The notes below the pieces were generated by a model that was not told the origin of the DNA, did no database searches, and saw only the letters and a list, made by a program, of their open reading frames with translations. From an uncultured bacterium (GTDB lineage Bacteria > Myxococcota_A > Polyangia > Polyangiales > Houyiibacteriaceae): a DNA stretch of 64,000 nucleotides. Of this stretch, positions 41,620-50,536 are shown one piece after another. The stretch covers positions 1-64,000 of the forward strand of contig CALJDU010000080.1 of NCBI GenBank assembly GCA_938024995.1, written 5' to 3'. A program made the translations under genes and the position numbers. Position 1 is the first letter of the stretch, and each line of letters begins with the position of its first letter.

Positions 41620-42320
41620 TCGCCAGACTGCCCGGTGATGTCGTCCCAGTTCGGCTCGTCCACGCGACCGACGTCGACGACTCGTTGTCGGATCGCGACC
41701 TGCGTCACGGGGGAGGTCTCGGAGACGCGAACGCGACGACCCACGCGGACGCTGAAGACCGCTGATGCGCCGACCCCGGGGAGCGGGTGGCTGACCTGTT
41801 CGATCGCGCCGGTCTCTTCACTTCTTCGCTGGCCGCCGAGCAAGCGCGATCCGACGATCGGGTGCTTCGGCTGGGTCGTGCTGGTGACCCGATCGAAGAC
41901 CTCGATGCAGACCAAGTGCGCGTCCAAACCGTACACGCGGTTCTGCGTCCAAATCTCAAACGCACGCCATGGACCGGCGAGCAGGGAAGGGGAACCGCTC
42001 TCTTGGGTGTGCTCGATGGAGATCCCCTTCGAGACGGGGGCGTCCGGAGCTTCCGCTTTCGCGTCTGTGACGGAGGCCGCTTCAGGTCGCGGCGGCGGTG
42101 GTCCAAGGCCGAAGTGAGTCCGCTTGGCGTCCTTGGTCTTCTTGCGGACCGCTTCGCGTATTCCGATCGCCGCGGAGGTCGTTACCGAGACGGAGCCCGG
42201 AGGGGCGGAGGAGCCGCGCGACTCGCTCTGAGGTTCCGCACCGACGCGCCCCGTGCGTTCGTCCAGCACTCGGTATCCGGACTGCGTGTCCCGTTTTCCG
42301 TTCCCTGAGCCCAACGCCAC
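41613..42320 (-). CDS. Uncharacterised protein, paralogue of the 43499-44062 product
   Basis: The 235-residue cytoplasmic-looking protein has a low-complexity first half (Pro/Ala/Lys-rich) and a conserved beta-rich second half. It aligns with the product of 43499-44062: FEIWTQNRVYGLDAHLVCIE here, VEVWTRNRIYTVDPMMTCVE there; then VGSRLLGGQ / LGSKLVGGQ; then a run ending in QVAIRQRVVDV / RVVLRLHIITV. No known family is recognised. TAGCGT lies one base before GTG 42320 and 7 bases before an in-frame TTG at 42314, so the true start may be 42314. It is the first gene of the transporter operon. Confidence 0.65.
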   Translation of the reverse strand: MALGSGNGKRDTQSGYRVLDERTGRVGAEPQSESRGSSAPPGSVSVTTSAAIGIREAVRKKTKDAKRTHFGLGPPPPRPEAASVTDAKAEAPDAPVSKGISIEHTQESGSPSLLAGPWRAFEIWTQNRVYGLDAHLVCIEVFDRVTSTTQPKHPIVGSRLLGGQRRSEETGAIEQVSHPLPGVGASAVFSVRVGRRVRVSETSPVTQVAIRQRVVDVGRVDEPNWDDITGQSGEW

Positions 42321-42398
42321 TACGCTAGCAGGTTTTGGCCGCCGCTCCTGGCGTAAACCGCTTTCTCGCGGCGCTTCGCGGGCGACTGTTTCGCGCGT

Positions 42399-42659
42399 TC
42401 AGGCGCGGGTCAGCCACGCCCGAACGGCGCCTGCGACACGCTCGGGCACCTCTCGCGGGGGACCGTCGGCGAGGAACGCGGCCGCTGTTTGGACGATCAC
42501 GTCGCGCTCTCCGCCTTCCTCGAAATCATGACGCCAGTGGAACCAGCGGAGCTCGCTTCGTGAGACCTCCACGCCGTCGTAGGTGCCGTAGTCGCCCTGG
42601 TTCCACCGGAAGGTGTGACGCTCGGTCTTGAGCCAACGTTGAAGTTCCTCTCGATTCAC
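42399..42659 (-). CDS. Small uncharacterised protein (86 aa)
   Basis: The 86-residue protein has no signal peptide, no Cys and many Trp, Arg and Glu (LQRWLKTERHTFRW, LRWFHWRHDFEEGGERDVIV). It looks like a small soluble alpha/beta protein. No family is recognised. GTG 42659 follows TACCGT by exactly 6 bases, which strengthens it as a real gene, and it diverges from the SDR gene. It lies 78 bases before the unknown protein at 42320 and could be co-transcribed with it. Confidence 0.6.
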   Translation of the reverse strand: MNREELQRWLKTERHTFRWNQGDYGTYDGVEVSRSELRWFHWRHDFEEGGERDVIVQTAAAFLADGPPREVPERVAGAVRAWLTRA

Positions 42660-42665
42660 TCACTG

Positions 42666-42671
42666 ACGGTA
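42666..42671 (-). promoter_or_regulatory. Putative leaderless -10 element (TACCGT)
   Basis: On the minus strand TACCGT ends 6 bases before GTG 42659. It is back-to-back with the plus-strand TATCGT box. Confidence 0.55.
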
Positions 42672-42704
42672 CCACCGAGGGGACCGTCGATCCCGGGAAC
42701 GTTG

Positions 42705-42710
42705 TATCGT
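42705..42710 (+). promoter_or_regulatory. Putative leaderless -10 element (TATCGT)
   Basis: TATCGT ends 6 bases before ATG 42717 and has no Shine-Dalgarno after it. Confidence 0.55.
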
Positions 42711-42716
42711 CGCGCC

Positions 42717-43469
42717 ATGGAAACAGGACGTCTCTCAGGGAAGGTCGCGGTCGTCACCGGAGCGAGCCGCGGGATCGGTGAAGCGATCGCGCGCGCGATG
42801 GTTACCGAAGGCGCGAAGGTGGTCCTCGCCTCACGAAAAATCGAGGCGCTCACGCCCATCGCGGAGGAGCTCAGCGAACATGGAGAGGCCGCTGCCATCG
42901 CGTGTCACATCGGGAAGCCGGAAGACGTGATGGCGTTTCGCGACGCGGTGCTGGAGCGCTTCGGGCAGGTTGATGTTCTGGTGAACAACGCGGCGACCAA
43001 TCCGTACTTTGGCCCGATGATGAACCTGGAGTGGCGCGCCTGGGACAAGACGTTCGACGTCAACCTCAAGGGCACCTTCGCGATGACTCACTGGGTCGCC
43101 AAGCACTTGATCGATCGCGGCGCGCCGGGCTCGATCATCAACATCTCGAGCGTGCTCGGTCTGATGGCCGCGCCGCTGCAAGGCGCGTACGGGATGACCA
43201 AAGCCGCGGTGCTCTCGATGACGAAGACGCTATCGGCCGAGCTCGGGCCGTCGATCCGGGTAAACGCGATCGCGCCCGGCCTCATCGACACCAAGTTCGC
43301 TTCCGCGCTCACGAGCAACGATGAGATCCGCGAGATGATCTTGTCGCAAACCGCGGCCAAGCGGGTGGGTCAGCCAGAAGACATCACCGGCGCGGTGATC
43401 TACCTGGCGAGCGACGAGTCGCGGTACATGACCGGGCAGACCATGATCATTGATGGTGGCTGGCTTTAG
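42717..43469 (+). CDS. Short-chain dehydrogenase/reductase (SDR)
   Basis: The 250-residue protein is a classical SDR. TGASRGIGEAIA is the NAD(P)-binding glycine motif, NNAATNP is the NNAG-type block, IINISSVLG carries the catalytic Ser, and YGMTKAAVLSM holds the Tyr-X3-Lys pair. VNAIAPGLIDTKF and YMTGQTMIIDGG are typical C-terminal blocks. Arg after the Gly motif (ASRKIEAL) suggests NADPH preference. It may be a 3-oxoacyl-reductase or glucose-dehydrogenase-like enzyme; the substrate is unknown. The start is fixed by the TANNNT-N6 box; the frame upstream to 42615 is rejected. Confidence 0.92.
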   Translation: METGRLSGKVAVVTGASRGIGEAIARAMVTEGAKVVLASRKIEALTPIAEELSEHGEAAAIACHIGKPEDVMAFRDAVLERFGQVDVLVNNAATNPYFGPMMNLEWRAWDKTFDVNLKGTFAMTHWVAKHLIDRGAPGSIINISSVLGLMAAPLQGAYGMTKAAVLSMTKTLSAELGPSIRVNAIAPGLIDTKFASALTSNDEIREMILSQTAAKRVGQPEDITGAVIYLASDESRYMTGQTMIIDGGWL

Positions 43470-43498
43470 CAGCTGGTCTGGCTCGTGTCGGACGTGCG

Positions 43499-44062
43499 CT
43501 ATTCGTCGACGTAGGTCTTTTCCGGATCGCCGGTGGTGCCGAGGAACTCCGCGACGCGGTGGCTCCCAGTGAGCTCTGCCCAGGTCGGCGCGACCGAGGT
43601 CGGGGCGACCGTGATGATGTGCAAGCGGAGGACGACGCGCATGACCGTGGAGGTCCGGGAGAACCCGCCCATTTTTCCTCCCGGATGCTCGAAGACCGCT
43701 TCGGTGCCGGGGCGCGGGTACGGGTAGCTCAGCTGAATCACGTCGCCTTCGCGGTGCTGACCGCCAACGAGCTTACTTCCGAGAAATGGGTGCTGCGGGT
43801 CGCGGATAGAGTCGAGTCGGTGCGTGACCTCGACACACGTCATCATTGGATCGACGGTGTAGATGCGGTTGCGGGTCCACACCTCCACGGTACGTAGAGG
43901 GCGCTCGGTGCGCGGCGCCGGTCCATGCTGGTGGACAACCTCGATCTCGACCATGGGGGTCCGAGAGTGGAGGTCCGAGTGGTCAACGCCGCCCGCTCGT
44001 GACGGGTTGGCAAACCCCTGCATCGTCTTCTTCGGTCCGCCCCGGCTGTCGTCGGTTCCCAC
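43499..44062 (-). CDS. Uncharacterised protein, paralogue of the 41613-42320 product
   Basis: The 187-residue protein shares its central 120 residues with the product of 41613-42320 (WTRNRIYTVDP, VEVTHRLDSI, FLGSKLVGGQ, VLRLHIITV), but its N-terminal tail is short and its C-terminus is longer. No domain name can be given. The common core contains a conserved Cys (TCVEV / VCIEV) and a G-S-K/R-L-L/V-G-G-Q signature. There is no signal peptide. GTG 44062 follows TAGCGT by 6 bases. It is a single-gene unit convergent with the SDR gene. Confidence 0.65.
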   Translation of the reverse strand: MGTDDSRGGPKKTMQGFANPSRAGGVDHSDLHSRTPMVEIEVVHQHGPAPRTERPLRTVEVWTRNRIYTVDPMMTCVEVTHRLDSIRDPQHPFLGSKLVGGQHREGDVIQLSYPYPRPGTEAVFEHPGGKMGGFSRTSTVMRVVLRLHIITVAPTSVAPTWAELTGSHRVAEFLGTTGDPEKTYVDE

Positions 44063-44068
44063 CGCGAC

Positions 44069-44074
44069 ACGCTA
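44069..44074 (-). promoter_or_regulatory. Putative leaderless -10 element (TAGCGT)
   Basis: On the minus strand TAGCGT ends 6 bases before GTG 44062. Confidence 0.55.
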
Positions 44075-44134
44075 ACACACTCGATAATTCTCTGTGTTTG
44101 GTTCGCCCAACGCGTGCCGGTCGGATCTCGCGGT

Positions 44135-45682
44135 TCAGCGAAGCGTGTGCGCTGGCAACACCGCGTCCGCCGCTGCCACGAGGGAATCGAGGAGGCGGGC
44201 GCTCTTCAAGATGTCGGGACGCAAGACGCGATCGCCCTCAAGCGTCGCGACGTGCTCGCGAAACAAGGCGTGCGCAGCGGCGACGCCGGTACCTGGCCGC
44301 AACGGACCGCGGAGGTCAATGCCTTGGGCGGCGACGAGCGCTTCGATTCCAAGAACGGTCCGCACATGCCGGGCGACCCGCGCGAGCTTTCGCGCGGAGA
44401 TGCTCCCCATCGAGACGTGGTCCTCTTTGCCCGCCGACGATGGGATCGAGTCCACGCTCGATGGATGCGCCAGCACGCGGTTCTCGCTCACCAACGAAGC
44501 GGCCGTCACCTGCGCCATCATGAACCCGGAGTCGAGACCGCTCCGCGGCGCGAGGAAGGGCGGCAAACCGCTCGACATCGCGGGGTTCACCAGCTGCTCG
44601 ATCCGTCGCTCGGCGACGTTCGCGAGCTCCGCGACGGCCATCGTCGCCGCGTCGAGCGCGAGCGCAAGCGGCTGGCCGTGGAAGTTCCCGCCGCTGATGA
44701 CCTCGACCTCATCGCCTTCGATAAAGATCAGAGGGTTGTCGGTCGCCGCCACGGTCTCGCGCTCCAGCACTTCGCGCGCGAACCGAAGAACGTCACGGGT
44801 CGCGCCGTGCACCTGCGGCATGCAGCGAAGCGAGTAGGGGTCCTGGACCTTGCTGCAATCGCGGTGGCTCTCCATGATCTGACTCTCCGCGAGCAAGGCG
44901 CGGAGGTTGTCGGCGCTCTCGGCCTGACCAGGGTGCGGACGAACGCGTTGGATGCGCGGATCGAACGGTTTGACGGACCCCTGAAGCGCTTCGAGAGACA
45001 TCGCGCCCACGACGTCCGCGGCGCGACACAACCGCTCGCCTTCGAGGAGCGCGAGCGCGCCGACCGCGAGCATCATCTGGGTGCCGTTGATCAGCGCGAG
45101 CCCTTCTTTCGCTTCGAGCGTCAGCGGCGTGATCCCGGCCTTCTCCATCGCCTGGGCCCCCGGGAGGCGAGCGCCGTCGAAGTCCGCTTCCCCTTCACCG
45201 ATCAAAACGAGCGCGAGATGGGCGAGCGGGGCGAGGTCTCCGGATGCTCCGACAGAACCCTGCGCGGGGATCACTGGACAGACGTCGGCGTGGAGCATCT
45301 CGACCAATGTGTCGATGACGCGCTCTCGGACCCCCGAGTGTCCCAGCGAGAGGACCTGTGCGCGAAGGGCGATCATGGCGCGGACCGCACCCCTCGGGAG
45401 GTCGTGTCCAACACCGACCGCGTGGCTCCTGATCAGGTTTCGTTGCAAAAGCCGCAGGTCCGCCGCTGGGACACGGGTCTCAGCGAGCGCCCCGAACCCG
45501 GTGTTGACCCCATACACGTTCGGCGCGCGCTCTCCTTCGTCGCAGAGCGCGGCGACGAAGGCGCGGCTGCGCTTGACCCGCTCCCGCGCGTCACTCCCGA
45601 AGTGGAGACGCGCTGTGCCGCTCGCGAGCGCGCCGAGCTGGTCGAGGGTGAACTGTTCGGAGAGCGGGATCGCCTCGGTCAT
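44135..45682 (-). CDS. hutH: Histidine ammonia-lyase
   Basis: From ATG 45682 the protein has 515 residues, close to the usual 510. It matches HutH, which turns histidine into urocanate and ammonia. YGVNTGFGALAETRV, the Ala-Ser-Gly that cyclises into the MIO electrophile (QGSVGASGDLAPLAH, about 146-148), KVQDPYSLRCMPQVHG and SSVDSIPSSAGKEDHVSMG are all present. The histidine-type blocks favour HAL over phenylalanine or tyrosine lyase. No other hut gene (hutU, hutI, hutG) is in the window, so the rest of the pathway must be elsewhere or the enzyme has another use. TTG 45718 is an alternative start. Confidence 0.93.
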   Translation of the reverse strand: MTEAIPLSEQFTLDQLGALASGTARLHFGSDARERVKRSRAFVAALCDEGERAPNVYGVNTGFGALAETRVPAADLRLLQRNLIRSHAVGVGHDLPRGAVRAMIALRAQVLSLGHSGVRERVIDTLVEMLHADVCPVIPAQGSVGASGDLAPLAHLALVLIGEGEADFDGARLPGAQAMEKAGITPLTLEAKEGLALINGTQMMLAVGALALLEGERLCRAADVVGAMSLEALQGSVKPFDPRIQRVRPHPGQAESADNLRALLAESQIMESHRDCSKVQDPYSLRCMPQVHGATRDVLRFAREVLERETVAATDNPLIFIEGDEVEVISGGNFHGQPLALALDAATMAVAELANVAERRIEQLVNPAMSSGLPPFLAPRSGLDSGFMMAQVTAASLVSENRVLAHPSSVDSIPSSAGKEDHVSMGSISARKLARVARHVRTVLGIEALVAAQGIDLRGPLRPGTGVAAAHALFREHVATLEGDRVLRPDILKSARLLDSLVAAADAVLPAHTLR

Positions 45683-45749
45683 TTGCACGAGATTCAAGAC
45701 GTTCACCGCGCGCGTCAAGGACTCGTGAACGAGGTTCCAATGCGACCTC

Positions 45750-45755
45750 TATAAT
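45750..45755 (+). promoter_or_regulatory. Putative -10 box TATAAT of the TPR operon
   Basis: A perfect TATAAT occurs in the hutH/TPR divergent gap. The -35 region (GTGAAC/TGAACG near 45725-45731) is weak. A start about 7 bases downstream would give a leader of roughly 60 bases to ATG 45821. Confidence 0.45.
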
Positions 45756-45820
45756 TGGTAGAGTCTCGTTCCCGTTCTAGTGGACATGGGTCCGGCTGGG
45801 GCGCCGATTCGATCGACCTG

Positions 45821-48800
45821 ATGAAAGACACCCCCCCGACTCCTCCGACCGCGTCCATCGAGTCCCGCATCGCCGCGCTCCGCGCCGAGCTGGATGGTGA
45901 TGAGGACCCGCGTCGACGCGCCATCTTGCACTTCGAGGTCGGGGGGCTGCTGGAGCAGCGCTCGGGCACCGATGCCGCCGCGGTGCGTGAGTATCTCACC
46001 GCGTTTAACCTCGATCCTGCGTTTCGCCCGCCGCTCTACGCGCTCGTACGGGTGTTCGAGCGTCGGCGGTCGTTCAAGAACCTCCTTCGGCTCTATGAAG
46101 TCGACGGGAAGACCGCGCCGGATGACGCCGCGCGTGCTTCAGCATCTCTCGACTTGGCGGCGCTCTTGGCCGACCACCTGCCCGGGCAAGGGGACCCGCT
46201 TGAGCACCTCGACGCCGCCATCGGCGCGGCGAAGAAGGGGGCGGCCTGGTCCACGCTCTTGGCGACGGGCGCGATGCTGGAGCGAATCGGTCGCGCGACC
46301 GGTGACGTGGAGGTGGTTCGTCGCGGGGTCGCCGCGCGCGCCGAGGCGACCCGCGGACCACTGCTTCGGGCGATGCTCTGGATCGATCTCGCGCGCGTAC
46401 ACGCAGAGGCGGATCCCGAGCGCGCGATCGAGACCTTGCGCGAAGCGATTGATGTCGAAGGCGCGACCTTCTTGGCCCTCGACGCGATGGAGGAGATCGC
46501 GCGCGAACACGATCTCCCGCGCGCGCTCGCGGAGGCGCTCGCGAGGAAAGCGAACGCGCTCGCGGTGTTCGCCAACGGCGGGGACGTTGAGCCCGAGATT
46601 CGCCATCGCTACGACTCTCCGGAAGCCGCCCGCGCGGCGACCGTCCCCTTGCGCTTTGAAGCCGCGACGCTCCGGGCGGAGAAGCTCGACGACCTCCCGA
46701 CCGCGACCGCGTTGCTGACCGCTGCGCTGGAGCAGCGCCCGGACGACTTGGTGCTCCATCAAGCGATGCTCCGTCTCGCGGAACGCAGCGAAGATCACGT
46801 CGTCGCGATGCGCGAGATCGATCACCTGCTGACATCAGGGGCGACCGGGCCTGCTGCGGCCGTGCTCCATGTTCGCAAGAGCCAGCTCGCGCGCGCCGCC
46901 GACGATCTCGAGGCCGCCGAAGCTTCGCTCGCCGCGGCGGTGGAAGCCGCGCCCAACTCGCCGGTCGCGCGGGCGCTCTGGGAAGATCTGCTGATGGATC
47001 GCGGTGACCACGTACAACGAGTCGCTGACTTGGTGGCGCGACGAAATGAAAAGTCGGGCGCCGCGCGCGCGGAAGCGTCGTGGCGCGCCGGACAGATCAC
47101 AGCCGAGCGGATCGGTGAGTTCTCCGCTGCGGTCGCTCACTACGAGGACGCGATCGCCCACGCCAGCGACCCGATCCCGATCGTGCGCGAGCTCTTTGGC
47201 GCCGCGACCCGCGCTGACCACCCACAGGTGGCGCTTGAGCAACTCGGGGTCTTGATCTCGGCCGCGGACGACGATGAAAAGTCGGTGCTCCTCCGCGAAC
47301 GGGTGAACCTCTTGCGGCGTTCCGGGGATGAAGCTGGCGCCAAGCGCGCTCTCGCCGCGGCGGTCTCCAGCGAGGTCACTCGACTCTGGGCGCCCGGGAG
47401 CGCGCGGCTGCAGGCAGCTCGCGAAGGCGACCACGCGTTGCTCGCGGCTGCCCATGAAGCGCTCTCCACGGCGACCGAGAACAAGGAGCGCGTCGCGCAT
47501 CTCGTCGCGGCCGCTCGTGCCGCGACGCGTGCCGACCAGCTCGAGGAGGCGGTGGCGTTTCTTCGCAGCGCGCTCGCGCAGTCTCCCGGCGATCCCTACG
47601 CGGTCGCGCTCTTCGAAGAGATCCTGCGTAGCCAAGGTGACGCGCGAGAGCTCGTCTCCCTGCTCAGCGACGCAGCCGATGCGGGATCCGGGATCGCGGA
47701 CGCCGAGTTTGTGCTCTTGTCTGCGGGCGCCGCTGCAGAGGCCGCCGGCGATCTCGATCTCGCGGCCGAGACCTACGAGCGCGCGATGATGCGTTCTCCG
47801 GACGCGCTGGCGCCGCTCATGTCTCTCGAGCGGCTCGCCTCGCAGCGCGAGGACGCGGCGCTTCTGCAGCGCGCGTTGACCGGCATGGCGGACCGTGAGG
47901 TGAACGCGGGGACGCCAGGGGTCGCGACGCTGGCGCTCGCGGAGCATCACCACGAGATCGGCAATGACCCGAGGCGCGCTGCGCTGGGCTATCGCAACGC
48001 GCTCGAAGATCCAGGCGAGGCAGGTCTCCACGCAGCGTGCGCGCTGCTCTTGACGCCGTCTTCAGAAGCCAACGCTGAGGGCCGCGCCGCCGCGATTGAT
48101 CGCCTGCTCGTCGCTGCGCCGGAGGATCGCTTGAACTGGCTCCCGGTTCTCGCCCGCGCGGCCTCAAGCGAAGAGGTGCTCGAGGAGTACGCGGAGCAGC
48201 GCCCGGACGACATGCTGACGCTCTTCGCGCAGGTCGAGCACGCCACGGGAGCCGCGCGAAGCGACGCGCTGCTGAACCTGGCGACCGTTTGCCAAGGCGC
48301 TGAGGTCGCGGAGCTGACGCTGCACGCGCTCCGCGTCAAGATCATGTCGGAGGGCTCCGAGGGCATCGCCGAGGCGTTCTTGGTCGCTGAAGAGATGCAC
48401 GAGACCGCAGCGCAGACCGCGTCCCTCGCGGTCGCGATGGACGAGACGCTGGAGAGCGGCGATGATCCTCAGGCGCGCATCGAAGCGGTTCGCGCGCGCT
48501 TGGCGTACAGCACGGAAGCGACGGAGCCCGAGCTGAAGGCGGCGCTCGGGCGCGCTTCGCTCGCGGGAGGTGACGCGGACAGCGCCTTCGCGATCCTGCG
48601 CGCAGCCGTGACGAACGACGCGGAGGACCTGGCGTCTTGGGAGTGCTTGCGGGTCGCCGCACGCGCGGTCGCGGAGTGGCAATGGGTGGTCGACGCGTGT
48701 GATCGTCTCGCGCCGCTCGCGAGCGATGAGCAGCGCGCGATGTTGCTTGAGGAGAGCGCCGCGGTACGCATCGATCACCTCGGTGATCTCGACGGGGGAG

Positions 48801-50536
48801 AGCTGCTCCTCCGCGACGCGCTCCAACTGGATCCCGCGCGCACGGCCGCCTACGACCGCCTTCACGACTTGCTCGCCGAGCGCGGTGAAGCGGAGCCGCT
48901 TCTCGAGCTCGTCGTGAAGCGCATCGAGAGCGTTGGACCCGAGGCGGATCTCGCTCGCTTGTATTTTGAGCAAGCGCGGCTTCGGCGCGCGCTGGTCGAC
49001 CTCGACGGGGCGCTCGCGACGATCGATGACCTCTTGGCGATCGCGCCCGAGCACGCCGGCGCGCTCGCGCTCGCGGGAGAGATTCACGTGAGCCGCGGAA
49101 CGTTCCGGGAAGCGGTCACGTCGCTTAGCCGGCTCGCGGACAGCGACGCGCCCGACGCGCAGCGTGTCGTCGCGCGACTCGGCGCAGCGGACTTCCTCGA
49201 GAAGAAGCTGAGCGATCCCGCCGGCGCGATCAAAGAGCTTGAGCGTCTCACGGAGCTCACGCCCGATGACGCGAGCGTCTTTGGCCGGATGGCGGATGTC
49301 GCGGAGCGCGCGGGTCTCTATCCTGACGCTGCGTCCGCGCTGGACAAAGCGACCGCGATGACCGCGGGAGAAGAGCGCGCTGCGTTCGCGCGTCGCGCCG
49401 GCGCGATTCGCGCCGAGCACTTGAGCGATCGACCGCGCGCGATCGCTTCATACCGAAAGGCGCTCGAGGTTCTCCCGACCGACGCGGACGCCGCCGAGTC
49501 GCTCACCTCGCTGCTCTCAGGAGACGAGCGAACCGAGTTCGTGACGACCTTCGAACGCGGGCTCCGTGACGCGCTCGCAGAAGAGCTTGACCCGAACGGG
49601 CTGCGGAACCTGCGCCGCTCGGCGCTCTGGAACGACAACGACGATCTCGCGTCGGCCATCCTCGAGACGCTTGTGGTGCTGGACGTCGCGACGGCCGAAG
49701 AACAGAGCGCGTATCGACCGCGCGCGGCCCCGATCGCCTTGCCCAAGATCGCGCTCGGGTCTTCGCAGATGAGCGCGCTTCGCAAGAGCGGTGATGGCGG
49801 ACCGGAGGCGGAGTTCGCGGTCGTCGCGAGCGAGTTCTTGGCGGTTCTCGACGAGCTCACACCGACCGCGTTCTCGGTTGGCCGGTCCGAGTCCATCTCG
49901 CCTCGTACAGAGAACGCGACCCGAGAAGAGGTCGTCGCGCTAGCGAGGGTCTTCGGGGTCGAGTCCGCGGAGTACTTCGTGGGTGGCGATGACCCCGGAC
50001 GGCTCGCGGCGCTGCCCGGCAAAAAGGGGAAGGCGCAGTGGGTACTCGGCCGGTCCGTCTACGCACCGCTCTCTCCCGCCGCGCGCTTTCGACTGGGCCG
50101 TCAGGCCATCGCGTTCCATCGCGGCACGCTCTCTTTGATCGATCGCTCGCCCGCGGCCGGAGCCACGCTCCTGCACGCCATCGCCAAAGCGTCGGGAGCC
50201 CCGCTGAGCGGTGGCGCGGGACGAGCGAGTCTCGATACCTGGACGGAGGCCGCGCAACGCGTGATGGGGCGTCGCGCGCGGAAGACGGTCGCTGCGGCTG
50301 CGTCCGCGCTTGGAACCGGCGAGCGCTTGGAGTCGTTTTGCGCAGCGGCGCGATTCACCGCCCTGCGCGCAGCAACGCTTATGAGCGGCAACCTCTCCGC
50401 GAGCCTTGAGCTGATCCTGGGTGAGCGCCCGACGCTGGATCGAGTGAAGCGTTCGCGCGACGCGGTCGAGACAGTGATGTTCTGGACCTCTCCAGCCGCC
50501 GCGCGGCTGCGTACCGAAATGGGATTTGAACCGTGA
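45821..50536 (+). CDS. Giant TPR-repeat protein I
   Basis: From ATG 45821 the protein has 1571 residues. After a short N-terminal tail it is almost all helical Ala/Glu/Leu/Arg-rich repeats of 34-38 residues with the TPR pattern: AVREYLTAFNLDPAFRPPLY, AVAHYEDAIAHASDPIPIVR, AIKELERLTELTPDDASVFG, AIASYRKALEVLPTDADAAE. The last 230 residues are not TPR and share a domain with protein II (LGRSVYAPLSPAARFRLGRQ). There is no signal peptide or membrane helix, so it should be a large cytoplasmic scaffold. GTGA overlap with the next gene shows obligate co-translation. An in-frame start at 45755 is disfavoured because it overlaps the -10 box. Confidence 0.85.
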   Translation: MKDTPPTPPTASIESRIAALRAELDGDEDPRRRAILHFEVGGLLEQRSGTDAAAVREYLTAFNLDPAFRPPLYALVRVFERRRSFKNLLRLYEVDGKTAPDDAARASASLDLAALLADHLPGQGDPLEHLDAAIGAAKKGAAWSTLLATGAMLERIGRATGDVEVVRRGVAARAEATRGPLLRAMLWIDLARVHAEADPERAIETLREAIDVEGATFLALDAMEEIAREHDLPRALAEALARKANALAVFANGGDVEPEIRHRYDSPEAARAATVPLRFEAATLRAEKLDDLPTATALLTAALEQRPDDLVLHQAMLRLAERSEDHVVAMREIDHLLTSGATGPAAAVLHVRKSQLARAADDLEAAEASLAAAVEAAPNSPVARALWEDLLMDRGDHVQRVADLVARRNEKSGAARAEASWRAGQITAERIGEFSAAVAHYEDAIAHASDPIPIVRELFGAATRADHPQVALEQLGVLISAADDDEKSVLLRERVNLLRRSGDEAGAKRALAAAVSSEVTRLWAPGSARLQAAREGDHALLAAAHEALSTATENKERVAHLVAAARAATRADQLEEAVAFLRSALAQSPGDPYAVALFEEILRSQGDARELVSLLSDAADAGSGIADAEFVLLSAGAAAEAAGDLDLAAETYERAMMRSPDALAPLMSLERLASQREDAALLQRALTGMADREVNAGTPGVATLALAEHHHEIGNDPRRAALGYRNALEDPGEAGLHAACALLLTPSSEANAEGRAAAIDRLLVAAPEDRLNWLPVLARAASSEEVLEEYAEQRPDDMLTLFAQVEHATGAARSDALLNLATVCQGAEVAELTLHALRVKIMSEGSEGIAEAFLVAEEMHETAAQTASLAVAMDETLESGDDPQARIEAVRARLAYSTEATEPELKAALGRASLAGGDADSAFAILRAAVTNDAEDLASWECLRVAARAVAEWQWVVDACDRLAPLASDEQRAMLLEESAAVRIDHLGDLDGGELLLRDALQLDPARTAAYDRLHDLLAERGEAEPLLELVVKRIESVGPEADLARLYFEQARLRRALVDLDGALATIDDLLAIAPEHAGALALAGEIHVSRGTFREAVTSLSRLADSDAPDAQRVVARLGAADFLEKKLSDPAGAIKELERLTELTPDDASVFGRMADVAERAGLYPDAASALDKATAMTAGEERAAFARRAGAIRAEHLSDRPRAIASYRKALEVLPTDADAAESLTSLLSGDERTEFVTTFERGLRDALAEELDPNGLRNLRRSALWNDNDDLASAILETLVVLDVATAEEQSAYRPRAAPIALPKIALGSSQMSALRKSGDGGPEAEFAVVASEFLAVLDELTPTAFSVGRSESISPRTENATREEVVALARVFGVESAEYFVGGDDPGRLAALPGKKGKAQWVLGRSVYAPLSPAARFRLGRQAIAFHRGTLSLIDRSPAAGATLLHAIAKASGAPLSGGAGRASLDTWTEAAQRVMGRRARKTVAAAASALGTGERLESFCAAARFTALRAATLMSGNLSASLELILGERPTLDRVKRSRDAVETVMFWTSPAAARLRTEMGFEP

